Counted from the first letter of the stretch, positions 36,690 to 46,684 are shown. The stretch: 64,000 bases of DNA from Phycisphaerae bacterium (GCA_029260035.1 JAJDEA010000264.1:16453-80452), one strand, 5' to 3'. Notes: generated by a model from the sequence alone, not told the origin. A program made the numbers and translations.

Positions 36690-37904
36690 ATGACAGTGGA
36701 AACAATGATTCCTATCTTGGTCATGCTATTAGGATTGGTCGGCGGCTTGCAGGGTAAACCCCTCCCGCCTATTCAAGAGCCGGATTGGGAAGCCTGGAAG
36801 GCACCTAACGACCCCACTACGAAATCCCAGATAACCAAAGCGTGGCAGGTGCTCGATGCGCACCGACCAGACCAGGATTACGTTAACAGAGAAGAACTAC
36901 GCCGTGCAAAAGAGAAGGTCAACAAGAGTTATGCAATCCTAGACGCCCATCCCATAGCCGCCTGTGAGGTCGGTGTTGAGATGTTGCAAGATACCGACGA
37001 CGATTGGCTACGCTTGATGATTGCGAGCTTCGTCTCTGATGTGGCTGGCGAAAAAGGGAAGCCGTTGCTTCGTTGGGCCATGGCGTCATCGAAATCTGTG
37101 GACGACGTTTTCGAACCGGCTTTTGAAACAGCATATTGGCTAGCCGACAAACATCGCTCCGAGTTCCTCCCCGCAATGTTTCTTATGCTTCGGGCCCGCG
37201 AGGGCAGCGTATTCCTCGCACCTCACTCTTGGTATATACCTACTCATGACTGCATGTTCTATGTCTTTGGTCGGTATGGGCGCGATGTGATACCGTACCT
37301 CTACCCCATGTTGAGAGATGACGATCCTTACGTTCGCCGAAACGCAGCCTTTGTACTCGGATATTTCATGGACAAGAATGCCTTGCCTACGCTATTAAAA
37401 ATGCTGGATGCCAATGATGTCGGTTCAGGAGGGGCCGCATTTGCGTTAGGGCAACTCGGCTATCTGGATACTGCACCGCGCATCGCTCGATTGCTTAAGA
37501 ATCTTGATAGTCGTACACGGTTTTGGAGCGCTTATGCACTCTATGAGCTTGGCTCTAAGGCGGTTTTACCCGAATTAGAAGATGCGCTAAAGCTCGAAAA
37601 GGTCGTCGATACACGCAAGGAAATTGAAGTGGCTATCAAGCACTTACGCGCGAAGAACGCGCGACAAACCCCAAACGCCAAGAAGCTAACAAGGCAGCAA
37701 CTACAAAAGGCCCTTAGGAACGCTATTGATGAAAATGGTCTAGGTGGTGACGTTGAAGGGATCGCAGCTTCGGCAGGCTGTGAAGATCTGGCTGTCCTTG
37801 AGGACCTTCGGTTGGAATGTATGAAGGTATTTTCCGATCAGGGCAACAAGTGGTTTCGAAGTTGGTCGGATGCGATCAAGACAGTTCGACGCCGATGTAA
37901 TTAG
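36690..37904 (+). CDS. exported HEAT-repeat protein
   Basis: 404 residues from the ATG at 36690; ATG at 36705 is an alternative start. The N-terminal hydrophobic stretch MIPILVMLLGLVGGLQG is a signal peptide or anchor. Residues ~180-320 contain HEAT/PBS-lyase-type repeats, for example MLRDDDPYVRRNAAFVLGYF, GSGGAAFALGQLGYLDTAP and SRTRFWSAYALYELGSKA. They form a helical scaffold for protein contacts. The C-terminal ~80 residues (LTRQQLQKALRNAIDENGL) are charged and helical. No enzyme motif is present. It precedes the NHLRC2-like gene by 68 bp on the same strand and may be co-transcribed with it. Confidence 0.75.
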   Translation: MTVETMIPILVMLLGLVGGLQGKPLPPIQEPDWEAWKAPNDPTTKSQITKAWQVLDAHRPDQDYVNREELRRAKEKVNKSYAILDAHPIAACEVGVEMLQDTDDDWLRLMIASFVSDVAGEKGKPLLRWAMASSKSVDDVFEPAFETAYWLADKHRSEFLPAMFLMLRAREGSVFLAPHSWYIPTHDCMFYVFGRYGRDVIPYLYPMLRDDDPYVRRNAAFVLGYFMDKNALPTLLKMLDANDVGSGGAAFALGQLGYLDTAPRIARLLKNLDSRTRFWSAYALYELGSKAVLPELEDALKLEKVVDTRKEIEVAIKHLRAKNARQTPNAKKLTRQQLQKALRNAIDENGLGGDVEGIAASAGCEDLAVLEDLRLECMKVFSDQGNKWFRSWSDAIKTVRRRCN

Positions 37905-37972
37905 ACACCATTACTCAAAAGTGAATCAAAACTATCAACAGCATAGCGGTCTTTTAAGGGAGCAATGAGAAT

Positions 37973-39892
37973 ATGGCAGGCGACGTTCGCGCACCTGAAT
38001 TGAATAGCCGTCTTGGCTGGCTTAATACTGATAGGCCGTTGCTCTTTGCGGGCGAACTCCAAGGCCAAGTAACGGTCCTGGATTTTTGGACCTATTGCTG
38101 CATCAATTGCATGCACATCCTGCCCGACCTTGCTTACCTTGAGGAAAAATATCGCGACGAGCCGGTAGCCTTTGTGGGAGTTCACAGTGCAAAGTTTGCC
38201 AATGAAGCTTCGTGTGAAACGATTCGCGCCGCGATCTTGCGTTACGAAATCCAGCATCCGGTCATCATCGACGAGAACATGAAAATCTGGCAGAGCTACG
38301 CCGTACGCAGTTGGCCGACACTCGTTGTTGTCGATTCTACCGGGCGTGTTGTTGGCTCTATCGGTGGAGAGGGCAGCCGGGATGCTATTGACGAAATGAT
38401 CAGCCAAGCTCTTGAAAACGGCAGATCCGCCAAGACTTTGGCCATTGGGCCGTTGACAGTGCGCAAGGAATCAAGTGTTCGCGCAGCATCGGGACTCGCC
38501 TTTCCCGGCAAGATTCTGGCAGACGCAGATGGAAGACGCCTCTTCATCGCTGACTCCAACCACAACCGAATCGTCGTGGCAGGTTGGCCCGACGAGAAAG
38601 GACGAAGTGAGGCGATCCATGTCATCGGTGAAGGCTCTGTGGGCCGAATGGATGGCACCGCAGCCGAGGCGACATTCCATCACCCGCAAGGCCTTGCGCT
38701 GAAAAATGGGACACTCTACGTGGCCGATACCGAAAACCACCTGATTCGATCGATTGATCTTGAATCTCTCGAAGTGGCGACTGTCGTTGGCACCGGCGAA
38801 ATGAGTAACGATCGGGCTGGCGGCGCGATGGGTCCCGGGCAAGGTCTCAATTCGCCATGGGACTTGGCCATTGAAGGGTCGACGCTTTACGTTGCGATGG
38901 CTGGCACACACCAAATATGGCGTATCGATCTTCCCGTCGGATTTGCTCGCGCATTCGCAGGCTCCGGGCGTGAAAACATCGTCGATGGGCCGACAGAATC
39001 CGCCGCACTCGCTCAGCCGTCAGGAATTTGCATAGTTGGCGACAAGATTTACTTTGCGGATAGCGAAGTGAGCGCTGTGCGTGGCATCGATATGTCATCA
39101 GAAAAGGTATTTACGGTCATCGGCGAAGGGCTTTTCTCATTTGGCGACGTTGATGGCGAGCACCCGAAAGCAAAGTTGCAGCATCCTCTAGGCATCGACG
39201 CCTATGGGACTTCGCTCATTATCGCGGACACATACAACCATAAGATCAAGCTCGTCGAGCCTGGTTCGCGATCGGTTCGCACGCTCTTCGGAACAGGCGA
39301 ACCTGGTGCTTCGGCTGATAACGGAGAGGTCGCGTTCTTTGAGCCGGGTGGATTGTCCGTGGCGGGAGATGAAATCTTTGTCGCTGACACGAACAATCAT
39401 CGCATCGTTCGACTGAACCTCACCACGCGGGCCTGGGACGAGATTGCACTAAAGGGACTTTCTGATGATGCCAATGTCTTGACGCCCGAAGTGAACGCGA
39501 TCCAGGCAGATAAAACGTCCATCAAATCCGATGCGGACATAGAATTGCTAATAGACGTGCGTCTTCCCGCGGACTCGCATTTGAGCGATGAAGCACCATG
39601 GTCGATTCAAGTCGACTCATCGAATTGTTTGTTGGCACAGCACACGGGCAAAGCCGACCATTTCCCCTTATGTGTCACCATTCCTGCATCTGACGTAACC
39701 GCAAGCGCGGATGACTGGCTTGTTACCGTCAGTTTCGCTTATTGCACGGAAACCGAAACCGCCTTGTGCGTTCCGGTGCAACTGTCCTGGCGCTTACCGA
39801 TTTCCTACGATGGGGTGGCGGATAGAATCCATTTGGCAACAAAGATCGACAAACACGCGATGGATGCTGGTCAAGCTTCTCAGAATGAGTAG
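37973..39892 (+). CDS. NHLRC2-like thioredoxin-fold / NHL-propeller protein
   Basis: 639 residues, no signal peptide. Residues ~1-160 are a thioredoxin-like domain with the unusual motif YCCINC (41-46) and WPTLVVVDSTGRVVGSIGGEG (cis-Pro region). Residues ~165-500 are six NHL repeats of a propeller (ADSNHNRIVVAG, HHPQGLALKNGTLYVADTEN, LIIADTYNHKIKLVEPG, IFVADTNNHRIVRL). The last ~130 residues form a beta-rich stalk. The order and the CCINC motif match human NHLRC2 and its bacterial relatives, whose biochemical role is unsettled. A cytoplasmic thiol-redox or scaffold role is inferred. Confidence 0.88.
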   Translation: MAGDVRAPELNSRLGWLNTDRPLLFAGELQGQVTVLDFWTYCCINCMHILPDLAYLEEKYRDEPVAFVGVHSAKFANEASCETIRAAILRYEIQHPVIIDENMKIWQSYAVRSWPTLVVVDSTGRVVGSIGGEGSRDAIDEMISQALENGRSAKTLAIGPLTVRKESSVRAASGLAFPGKILADADGRRLFIADSNHNRIVVAGWPDEKGRSEAIHVIGEGSVGRMDGTAAEATFHHPQGLALKNGTLYVADTENHLIRSIDLESLEVATVVGTGEMSNDRAGGAMGPGQGLNSPWDLAIEGSTLYVAMAGTHQIWRIDLPVGFARAFAGSGRENIVDGPTESAALAQPSGICIVGDKIYFADSEVSAVRGIDMSSEKVFTVIGEGLFSFGDVDGEHPKAKLQHPLGIDAYGTSLIIADTYNHKIKLVEPGSRSVRTLFGTGEPGASADNGEVAFFEPGGLSVAGDEIFVADTNNHRIVRLNLTTRAWDEIALKGLSDDANVLTPEVNAIQADKTSIKSDADIELLIDVRLPADSHLSDEAPWSIQVDSSNCLLAQHTGKADHFPLCVTIPASDVTASADDWLVTVSFAYCTETETALCVPVQLSWRLPISYDGVADRIHLATKIDKHAMDAGQASQNE

Positions 39893-40250
39893 TTGAAGAC
39901 GCCTGGATTGTGCCAGAAACCCCGAATGACTAATTCCAAGCCCACCCAAGAAGAGAATTGCGCGATTGTCGTTTTTTGTATAGTTGGTGTCTTATCAATT
40001 CCGCATGGAAGGCGACGACCAGTGGAAAGTGGCCGAATAAGCTGATCAAATCAACATCGTGACACTATTGAAAATCGCCAACCACTGGCAGATTCTTTCA
40101 AGGCCGACGCCAGCCGAATCGGATTTGCGATCGAACTCGAACGGCATTACAGTTAAGATTGAAAACAAGTGCGAGTGTGGGCGAGCGACCACCGCTTGCG
40201 GCTAAACGAAGGAGTCTCTTCGTTCATTCAACTTTCGGAAAGGCCAAGCC
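39893..40250. other. 358-bp gap with a hairpin before the M16 gene
   Basis: Apart from the hairpin listed at 40205-40224 nothing is certain. A short frame ending at about 40204 reads IENKCECGRATTACG but has no ribosome site. Confidence 0.5.
40205..40224 (+). promoter_or_regulatory. 7-bp stem hairpin in the leader of the M16 gene
   Basis: AACGAAG and CTTCGTT pair perfectly around a 6-base loop GAGTCT, 26 bases before the ATG at 40251. The hairpin holds a GGAG sequence, while AAAGG nearer the ATG is the likely ribosome site. It may influence mRNA stability or translation. Confidence 0.35.
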
Positions 40251-43103
40251 ATGAGACGGAAAAGAATACTGTGTGTGAAAATAGCGGCGCTGTTAGTAGT
40301 CGGCTTACTGCCTGCGCAATTGCTTGCCAAGCCATTACCAGCTGACGGACGGATCGAAACGGGCGTCCTCAAGAATGGCGTGAAGTGGATGTATCGGAGC
40401 CATGATAATCCACCCGAAAAAATGGCGATCATGATTCATGTTGACACTGGATCGCTAAACGAGACCGAAGCCCAGCGAGGCTTGGCACATTTTATCGAGC
40501 ACATGTGCTTTAATGGCAGTGAGAACTTCGCACCGGGTGAGTTGATCCCTTACTTCGAAAGTATCGGGATGGAGTTCGGTGGAGACGTCAATGCGTTCAC
40601 AAGTTTCGATCAAACGGCCTACATGCTTTTCCTGCCGGACACGACCGACGCACAAATCGACAAAGGGCTTATGGTTATGAGCGACTACGCTTTTCGCGTT
40701 TCGTTCCTGGAAGAAGAAATCGACAAAGAGCGTGGCGTGGTATTGGAAGAATCGCGGAGCGGCAAGAATACTTTTCAGCGCATTCGCGACAAGCTTTGGC
40801 CTCAACTATACGAAGGATCACGATTCGCAAAGCGGCTTCCAATCGGCCTCGACCACATTCTCGAGACAGCTACCCGCAAGGATTTTGTCGATTACTACAA
40901 CGCGTGGTATCGCCCGGAAAATATCACCGTGATAATCGTGGGCGATCGGCCGATGAATGGGATCGACGCGATGATTGGCAAGTGGTTCGGTTCAGAGAAA
41001 CCCAAGACGGCCGCCGAGACGCAAAAGACAGCCGAGTTTAAGCCTTTTGGAAAACAGCGTGCCATTGTTGTGACAGATTCCGAAATGCCAATGTGCCGAG
41101 TCCAGATGACGAACCTAAAGCCAGGAAGACAGCCAACGGTCACTACAGATCAGTGGCGGCAGGAGTTGGTCGAGCATATCGGCTCCTGGATGATTGGGCG
41201 GCGACATGATATTCGCGTTGACTCCGGCGAGGCGAGCTACCGTGGGGCTGGCGCCAGTGTCTCAGATTTTTTCAATGATGCTTTGCTCGTCTCCAGCAGA
41301 GCCAGCGGAGAGCCTGACGACTGGGACAAGATGCTCGAAGAAATAGTGCTTGAAGTTAAAAGGGCTCGCGAATTCGGTTTTGCACAGCGAGAGCTGGACC
41401 TCGCCAAGAAGGAATTGGTCGCCGACGCGGAAAGAGCTGTAAAAACAGAGCCAACTAGAGCAGCGCGAAGCATGGTTATGGAGATGATCTTTACGACCAA
41501 CAACAAAGAACCGGTCATGTCCGCGCAACAAGAGCTTGATCTGTACGAGGAGTTCTTAAATACGATCTCGCTTTCGGAGGTAAACGAGACATTTGCGAAT
41601 CATTTTGCACCCGGCACCTTTGCATACGTTGTCACATCGGCAGATAAGGAAGATGTCGAAGTACCTACAAGTGACGAAGTGTTAGCAGCCGCGCGAGCAG
41701 CGTGGGCACGAAAGGTGATGCCGCTTGAGCAGGCTGATTCTCCAACTGAGTTACTTGCCGCACTGCCAAACCCCGGAACCATTGTCGAAAAGGAAACCGA
41801 CGAAGAACTGGGCGTTACTCATGCCTGGCTATCCAATGGTGTTCGAGTTCACCATCGCTTCATGGACTACAAGAAAGATTCCGTCATGGTCACCGTCAGC
41901 CTGGCTGGCGGCAGCATTGAAGAAACAGAAGCCAATATGGGAATCACACAGGTCGCTTCACTTGCGATCAGTAGCCCTGCCACAAGCAGGTTATCTTCGA
42001 CGGCTGTGCGCGACATCATGACGGGAAAGAACATCAATGTTCGAGGCGGAGGCGGTGACGACACGTTTTCCTTGTCAGTGACGGGTTCTCCAAACGATCT
42101 TGAAACAGGGCTTCAACTGGTCCATGCGCTTTTGACGGATGGCATCATCGAGGAGTCTGCATTCAAGAACTTCAAACTTCAAATGCTGCAACAAATTGAA
42201 ATGCTGGGAAAAATGCCTCGCTTCCGCGGCATGATTGCGATGTCGGAGTTGCTCAGCGGTAATGATCCTCGGCGCCGGTTCCCCACGAAGGAAGTCATTG
42301 AAAAAGCAACTCTCGATGCGGGGCAGGCGTGGTTTGATCGCCTTCGCAAGACGGCTCCGATCGAGGTTTCGGTTGTCGGTGAAATCAAACGTGATGCGGC
42401 CTTTGCACTTGTTAGCCGATACATCGGGTCACTCTCCAAGCGAAGCCGGACCGCCGACCATCTGGATAAACTGCGGACCTTTGCTCGGCCAACAGGCCCG
42501 CTCGCCAAACACTTGAAGGTCGACACGGTTACACCACAGGCGATGGCGCTCGCGGGCTTTGTCGGGGCGGACGGAGGCTCGGTGAATGAAAGGCGGGCAC
42601 TTCAAGCAGCTTCCAATATCTTAAGCAGCAAGCTCATTAAACGAATCCGTGAGGATTTGGGGATCGTCTATTCGATTCGCGCACGCAATGCCGCCAATTG
42701 GGCATTTAAGGACGCCAGTCGATTCATGGCAGCGGCTCCCTGCGACCCAGAAAATGCGGACAAAGTCGTCGAAGAAGTCCATAAGATGTTGAAGGAGTTC
42801 GCAGCGAACGGCCCTACTGCCGAGGAATTGGAGAATGCCAAGAAGCAGATCGACAATAATCTTGAGACGGACATGCGCGAGCCACGCTTCTGGTCACGAA
42901 TCCTGCGTAACTTCGATCTGCACGATCGGAGTCTTGATGAGCCAAGAACGGCGCGAGCTGCGTATGCGGGTTTGTCAGCCAAGAAGATTCAAAACGTGTT
43001 CCGAAAGTTCTATGATCCCACACGACAGTTCAGTGTCACGGCAGTGCCCGTGAAGGAAGAAAAGTCCAAAGACATGAAGAAAAAAGCGGCTCCTGTCTCT
43101 TAG
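40251..43103 (+). CDS. exported M16-family zinc metallopeptidase
   Basis: 950 residues, AAAGG seven bases before the ATG, signal peptide ending near LLAKPLP. The inverted zinc motif HFIEH (80-84) is present with catalytic Glu83, and Glu160 lies 76 residues after the last His, as in pitrilysin/insulinase. A second M16-like half (from ~520, LGVTHAWLSNGVRVHHRF) lacks the zinc motif and should be the substrate-binding half. A basic tail follows. It probably degrades peptides in the periplasm. Transcription ends at the hairpin 43141-43179. No partner M16 gene lies beside it, so it should work as a single-chain clamshell. Confidence 0.93.
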   Translation: MRRKRILCVKIAALLVVGLLPAQLLAKPLPADGRIETGVLKNGVKWMYRSHDNPPEKMAIMIHVDTGSLNETEAQRGLAHFIEHMCFNGSENFAPGELIPYFESIGMEFGGDVNAFTSFDQTAYMLFLPDTTDAQIDKGLMVMSDYAFRVSFLEEEIDKERGVVLEESRSGKNTFQRIRDKLWPQLYEGSRFAKRLPIGLDHILETATRKDFVDYYNAWYRPENITVIIVGDRPMNGIDAMIGKWFGSEKPKTAAETQKTAEFKPFGKQRAIVVTDSEMPMCRVQMTNLKPGRQPTVTTDQWRQELVEHIGSWMIGRRHDIRVDSGEASYRGAGASVSDFFNDALLVSSRASGEPDDWDKMLEEIVLEVKRAREFGFAQRELDLAKKELVADAERAVKTEPTRAARSMVMEMIFTTNNKEPVMSAQQELDLYEEFLNTISLSEVNETFANHFAPGTFAYVVTSADKEDVEVPTSDEVLAAARAAWARKVMPLEQADSPTELLAALPNPGTIVEKETDEELGVTHAWLSNGVRVHHRFMDYKKDSVMVTVSLAGGSIEETEANMGITQVASLAISSPATSRLSSTAVRDIMTGKNINVRGGGGDDTFSLSVTGSPNDLETGLQLVHALLTDGIIEESAFKNFKLQMLQQIEMLGKMPRFRGMIAMSELLSGNDPRRRFPTKEVIEKATLDAGQAWFDRLRKTAPIEVSVVGEIKRDAAFALVSRYIGSLSKRSRTADHLDKLRTFARPTGPLAKHLKVDTVTPQAMALAGFVGADGGSVNERRALQAASNILSSKLIKRIREDLGIVYSIRARNAANWAFKDASRFMAAAPCDPENADKVVEEVHKMLKEFAANGPTAEELENAKKQIDNNLETDMREPRFWSRILRNFDLHDRSLDEPRTARAAYAGLSAKKIQNVFRKFYDPTRQFSVTAVPVKEEKSKDMKKKAAPVS

Positions 43104-43140
43104 TAGAAAACTTGCGAGAGACGATCACGCTTTCAATATT

Positions 43141-43179
43141 GCCTCGCCCTTCCACCGACAATGGATGGGCGGGGCTTTT
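43141..43179 (+). terminator. Rho-independent terminator after the M16 gene (repeat copy 1)
   Basis: GCCTCGCCCTTCC pairs with GGATGGGCGGGGC around ACCGACAAT with two mismatches, followed by TTTTC. The 25 bp from 43145 to 43169 recur exactly at 46689-46713. Confidence 0.8.
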
Positions 43180-43293
43180 CTTATTCAGAAACATAGTCAT
43201 GTCCGCCTGGTAGACTTTTTTCGTAATAAACAGGTAGCACATCAATTTCAGAGGAACTATACTAGATGATCGAAGTTTGTTGAGATTGTTGCC

Positions 43294-44835
43294 ATGAGTC
43301 GCTTGCCAGCGAAGAAAAAACACAATCAGCCTCAGGCAGACAATCGCAAGTCGTCATCCGCGAAGATCACTGGTGCAAGATTGGTGTTCGTTGGAGGTGT
43401 GATTGTTCTTGGTTTCGGAACTTGGCGGTCTCAGTTTAAGGCTCCGCCAATCGATACCCCATCTCGATCGGTAAAAGCTGACAAGTCGCAAGTCTCTCCA
43501 GAATCAACAATTGCCCCCGATCCGCCTCGACCCGCCCGCATGATCGACATTGACCCATTGCTGTCCAGCGCCATTCACGAGCGCCTCGATCGTGTCACTA
43601 AAAACCGCAATGATCCTGAGGCTTGGGGAAAACTGGGAGTCCTTTACGAAGCCAATGGCTATCGCAACCTGGCTCTTAGATGTTACGCGAAGGCATTCGA
43701 TCTGGATCGGACTCGCCCCCGCTGGCGATTTCATTGGGGAATGCGAAAGAAGGAATCCGGGGATTTCCCCGAAGCCAACAGAGCTTTTCAAGATGTTCTT
43801 GCGTTGCAACCAAATCACGCACCGACTTTTGAACAAATCGGCAAAATAGCGATGGATCAGTTGGCTTACGATCGCGCAGAGATCGCCTGTAAGAAAGTAA
43901 TCGAACTGAGGCCTAACGAAGCAGGCTCATACGTCGGACTTGCGAAAGTATTTTATGAGACTGGTCAATACGAAAAGACGTTGCGCCTTCTGGATCGAGC
44001 GATTCAGCTCGACGCGCAATTGCAAATCGCACGCTTTCTGCGAGGCCAAACCTACCGGGCACTTGGCCGAGTCGAGGAAGCGGCTGTAGAGTTGCGACGA
44101 GGGGCTGGCTCAGATCCTGTTCATATCAAGAATTCCTGGCAGACAGAGGTTGCCGCTTCACAGGTGAGTGGGCAGCTCATCCTCGCACGAGCTGGAGTCT
44201 ATATCGACGAGGGGCTGGTCGAATCCGGAATCCAGCTACTTGAAGAGCTGAAAGTTCAGATTCCCGAAGACCTGGAGGTCGACTTGATGCTCGCTTGGGC
44301 CTACCTAAAGACGAATCAACCGAATGAAGCGAAGCGAGTCCTAACCAATCTGATTAGCAGCGGCAAGGATGACCTACGGGCTAGAATACATTTGTCCACG
44401 ACCTTCTTCAGATTGAATGAACCGATGTTAGCACTTAAAGAAGCGCGCAACGCTGTAGAACTTGCCCCGGACAACGCTCGAACTTATCTGCATTTGGGTT
44501 ATATACTGGGCTTGCTCGGTCGTTTAGAAGAATCGCTCGAAGCTTATCTGCATTCATACGAGCTTGACCCGTCTTACCCGGATGTTTATTTATCCATTGG
44601 TCGATCGCTCGTGAATCTAAAGCGGGTCGAAGAGGCAATTCCGTACTATGATGGCGCTATTCAATTATCCCCTAAGCGATGGCACCCGATGTTCACTTTG
44701 GGAGTGTTGTATGCGCAATTGGGGCGAAACGAAGAGGCCATAAGACAACTGGAAAAGGCGATCGCGCTTAAGCCGGGGCATCCCCAAATTCAAAAAGCCC
44801 TCAATAGCATCCGATCAGCATCGGGGAAACAGTAA
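43294..44835 (+). CDS. membrane-anchored TPR protein
   Basis: 513 residues. One N-terminal membrane segment (ARLVFVGGVIVLGFGTW, ~28-45) follows a basic start, so the bulk is periplasmic with an N-in anchor. From ~95 to 510 there are about ten tetratricopeptide repeats, for example GKLGVLYEANGYRNLALRCY, YVGLAKVFYETGQYEKTLRL and YLHLGYILGLLGRLEESLEA. TPRs mediate protein contacts. The next gene on the same strand, 79 bp on, is a CRTAC1-like FG-GAP protein; such TPR/FG-GAP pairs are common in planctomycetes and acidobacteria, which suggests a joint function that is not known. Confidence 0.85.
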   Translation: MSRLPAKKKHNQPQADNRKSSSAKITGARLVFVGGVIVLGFGTWRSQFKAPPIDTPSRSVKADKSQVSPESTIAPDPPRPARMIDIDPLLSSAIHERLDRVTKNRNDPEAWGKLGVLYEANGYRNLALRCYAKAFDLDRTRPRWRFHWGMRKKESGDFPEANRAFQDVLALQPNHAPTFEQIGKIAMDQLAYDRAEIACKKVIELRPNEAGSYVGLAKVFYETGQYEKTLRLLDRAIQLDAQLQIARFLRGQTYRALGRVEEAAVELRRGAGSDPVHIKNSWQTEVAASQVSGQLILARAGVYIDEGLVESGIQLLEELKVQIPEDLEVDLMLAWAYLKTNQPNEAKRVLTNLISSGKDDLRARIHLSTTFFRLNEPMLALKEARNAVELAPDNARTYLHLGYILGLLGRLEESLEAYLHSYELDPSYPDVYLSIGRSLVNLKRVEEAIPYYDGAIQLSPKRWHPMFTLGVLYAQLGRNEEAIRQLEKAIALKPGHPQIQKALNSIRSASGKQ

Positions 44836-44914
44836 GCTCAGTCCACCTCGACAATTGGTAATGAGAGCAATGCGACTTTTCCATCGCTTATGGTTCTGAT
44901 AAAACGTTACGAAC

Positions 44915-46651
44915 ATGAGCAACGAACACATGAACGATAAGCTTTCAAAACCTGAAAATTCCCGGTTCTTGTTGTGGGTGTTTGGCTCTTTGGCTGGCGC
45001 GCTTGGGCTTGTGCTTGTTTTTCTTCCACAGTCAGGTGAGTCCAAATCGAAGAGCGAAATGTCTTCCGACGTATCGTTGTACAACTGGTTTGTCGAAGTT
45101 GCCTCAGAACGAGGTGTTGACTTTCATCATGAATCGGGAAGTGGAGAAAAAAGATATATGCCGGAGATAATGTCGGGAGGTGTCTGCCTGCTGGATTATG
45201 ACCAAGATGGGTATCTCGACGTCTATTTTACTCAAGGCGGAAGTCTAACGAAGAGGACTGTCGATACTCCGGGAAACCGGATGTTCCACAACCTGGGCAA
45301 CGGACACTTCGAAGATACGACAGAACTCTTGCAGGTGGGGGACACTCGGTATGGAATGGGGTGTGCTGTAGGTGATTACAACAATGACGGAAGACCTGAT
45401 CTCTATGTGACAAACGCCGGTCAGAATACGCTCTACGAAAACACAAGTTCACCGGATAGGCCAGGATTCCGTGAAGTCACAAATCAGGCAGGCGTTGGGC
45501 ATCCCGGGTTCGGCTCTAGTGCGGCATTTGTAGACTACAACCGTGACGGCTTGCTGGATCTCTTCGTCGTAAACTATGTACTTTGGTCGCCGCAACGGGA
45601 GTTCGTATGCACTGGGCCTAGAGGGCAGCTGGACTATTGCACTCCGAATGCGTACAGGGCGCCCGCTCCTGATGTTCTGTACAAGAACAACGGTGATGGC
45701 ACATTTTCTGACGTGACGGCGTCTTCAAAAATTTCTACGGCATTTGGAAACGGGCTGGGAATAGCCTGTGCTGATTTCGACGGCGATAGTTGGGTGGACG
45801 TCGTGGTCGCAAACGACCTGCAAGCAAATCAGCTATGGATTAACCAGCATGATGGCACTTTTCAAGATCAGGCTATGGAGCGAGGAACCGCTTTTGATGG
45901 CCATGGTGTCGCAGAATCGGGAATGGGCGTTGATCTTCAGGATGTCGATAACGACGGCGATATCGATTTGCTGATGACTCATTTCGAGGGGCAAACCAAT
46001 ACGCTTTATCTCTACGAAGACTCGTTCTTCCATGATCGGACAATTCGTATGGGCCTTGGATCCAGCAGGCCTCATACGGGGTTTGGAACGGCTATTATGG
46101 ACTTCAACAACGATGCTCTGTTGGATATTTATGTTGCGGACGGACGCGTGACACTTCCACTGGGCGACCCAATGTATGACGACCCTTACGCTGAAGAGAA
46201 TCAACTGTTCAAAGGCCTGACAACGGGTGGATTCGAAGAAGTACTGCCAGTTGGTGGGGTCGACATGGACCAGCATCATTCAAGCCGGGGGGCTGCCGTT
46301 GGCGATTTCGACAACGACGGGGACGTCGATATTTTCGTTTCAAATCGGGATAGCCCCGCGTATCTTCTGGATAATCGGTCAGCGGATGGAAGCCATTGGA
46401 TAGGCTTTCGCATACTGAATGAATACAAATCAGACGCAATCGGAGCCAAAGTTGAAATCGAGTTTGATGGACTAACGCGATTCAAGGACGTTCGAACGGC
46501 ACACAGCTATTGCTCTTCCAGCGATCCGCGCGTCCACTTCGGATTGGGTTCGGTAGATCGTATCGAACGAGTTACCGTAACCTGGGCCAACGGTAAATCC
46601 AAAACCTTCGGCCCTTACGACACTGATCAATACATCACTCTCAGGCAATGA
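44915..46651 (+). CDS. CRTAC1-like FG-GAP/VCBS and ASPIC/UnbV protein
   Basis: 578 residues with one N-terminal membrane segment (LLWVFGSLAGALGLVLVF). Most of the chain is a beta-propeller of FG-GAP/VCBS repeats with calcium loops: LLDYDQDGYLDVYFTQGG, VGDYNNDGRPDLYVTNAG, CADFDGDSWVDVVVANDL, DVDNDGDIDLLMTHFEG. The last ~75 residues are the ASPIC/UnbV domain (DAIGAKVEIEFDG ... SSDPRVHFGLGSVDRIERVTVTWANG). This is the layout of bacterial CRTAC1 homologues. A calcium-binding, envelope-tethered adhesive or carbohydrate-related role is inferred. It follows the TPR gene and ends at a terminator. Confidence 0.9.
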   Translation: MSNEHMNDKLSKPENSRFLLWVFGSLAGALGLVLVFLPQSGESKSKSEMSSDVSLYNWFVEVASERGVDFHHESGSGEKRYMPEIMSGGVCLLDYDQDGYLDVYFTQGGSLTKRTVDTPGNRMFHNLGNGHFEDTTELLQVGDTRYGMGCAVGDYNNDGRPDLYVTNAGQNTLYENTSSPDRPGFREVTNQAGVGHPGFGSSAAFVDYNRDGLLDLFVVNYVLWSPQREFVCTGPRGQLDYCTPNAYRAPAPDVLYKNNGDGTFSDVTASSKISTAFGNGLGIACADFDGDSWVDVVVANDLQANQLWINQHDGTFQDQAMERGTAFDGHGVAESGMGVDLQDVDNDGDIDLLMTHFEGQTNTLYLYEDSFFHDRTIRMGLGSSRPHTGFGTAIMDFNNDALLDIYVADGRVTLPLGDPMYDDPYAEENQLFKGLTTGGFEEVLPVGGVDMDQHHSSRGAAVGDFDNDGDVDIFVSNRDSPAYLLDNRSADGSHWIGFRILNEYKSDAIGAKVEIEFDGLTRFKDVRTAHSYCSSSDPRVHFGLGSVDRIERVTVTWANGKSKTFGPYDTDQYITLRQ

Positions 46652-46684
46652 GCTTGCAAGAATCAATCGCGTCCTAAATAACCG

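Noticed and set aside
36440..36724. 94-codon minus-strand ORF before the HEAT gene
   Set aside because: Overlaps the start of the HEAT-repeat gene and has no ribosome site or recognisable domain.
40059..40204. 48-codon frame ending IENKCECGRATTACG
   Set aside because: Starts only at a GTG without ribosome site and shows no family; too little to call a gene.
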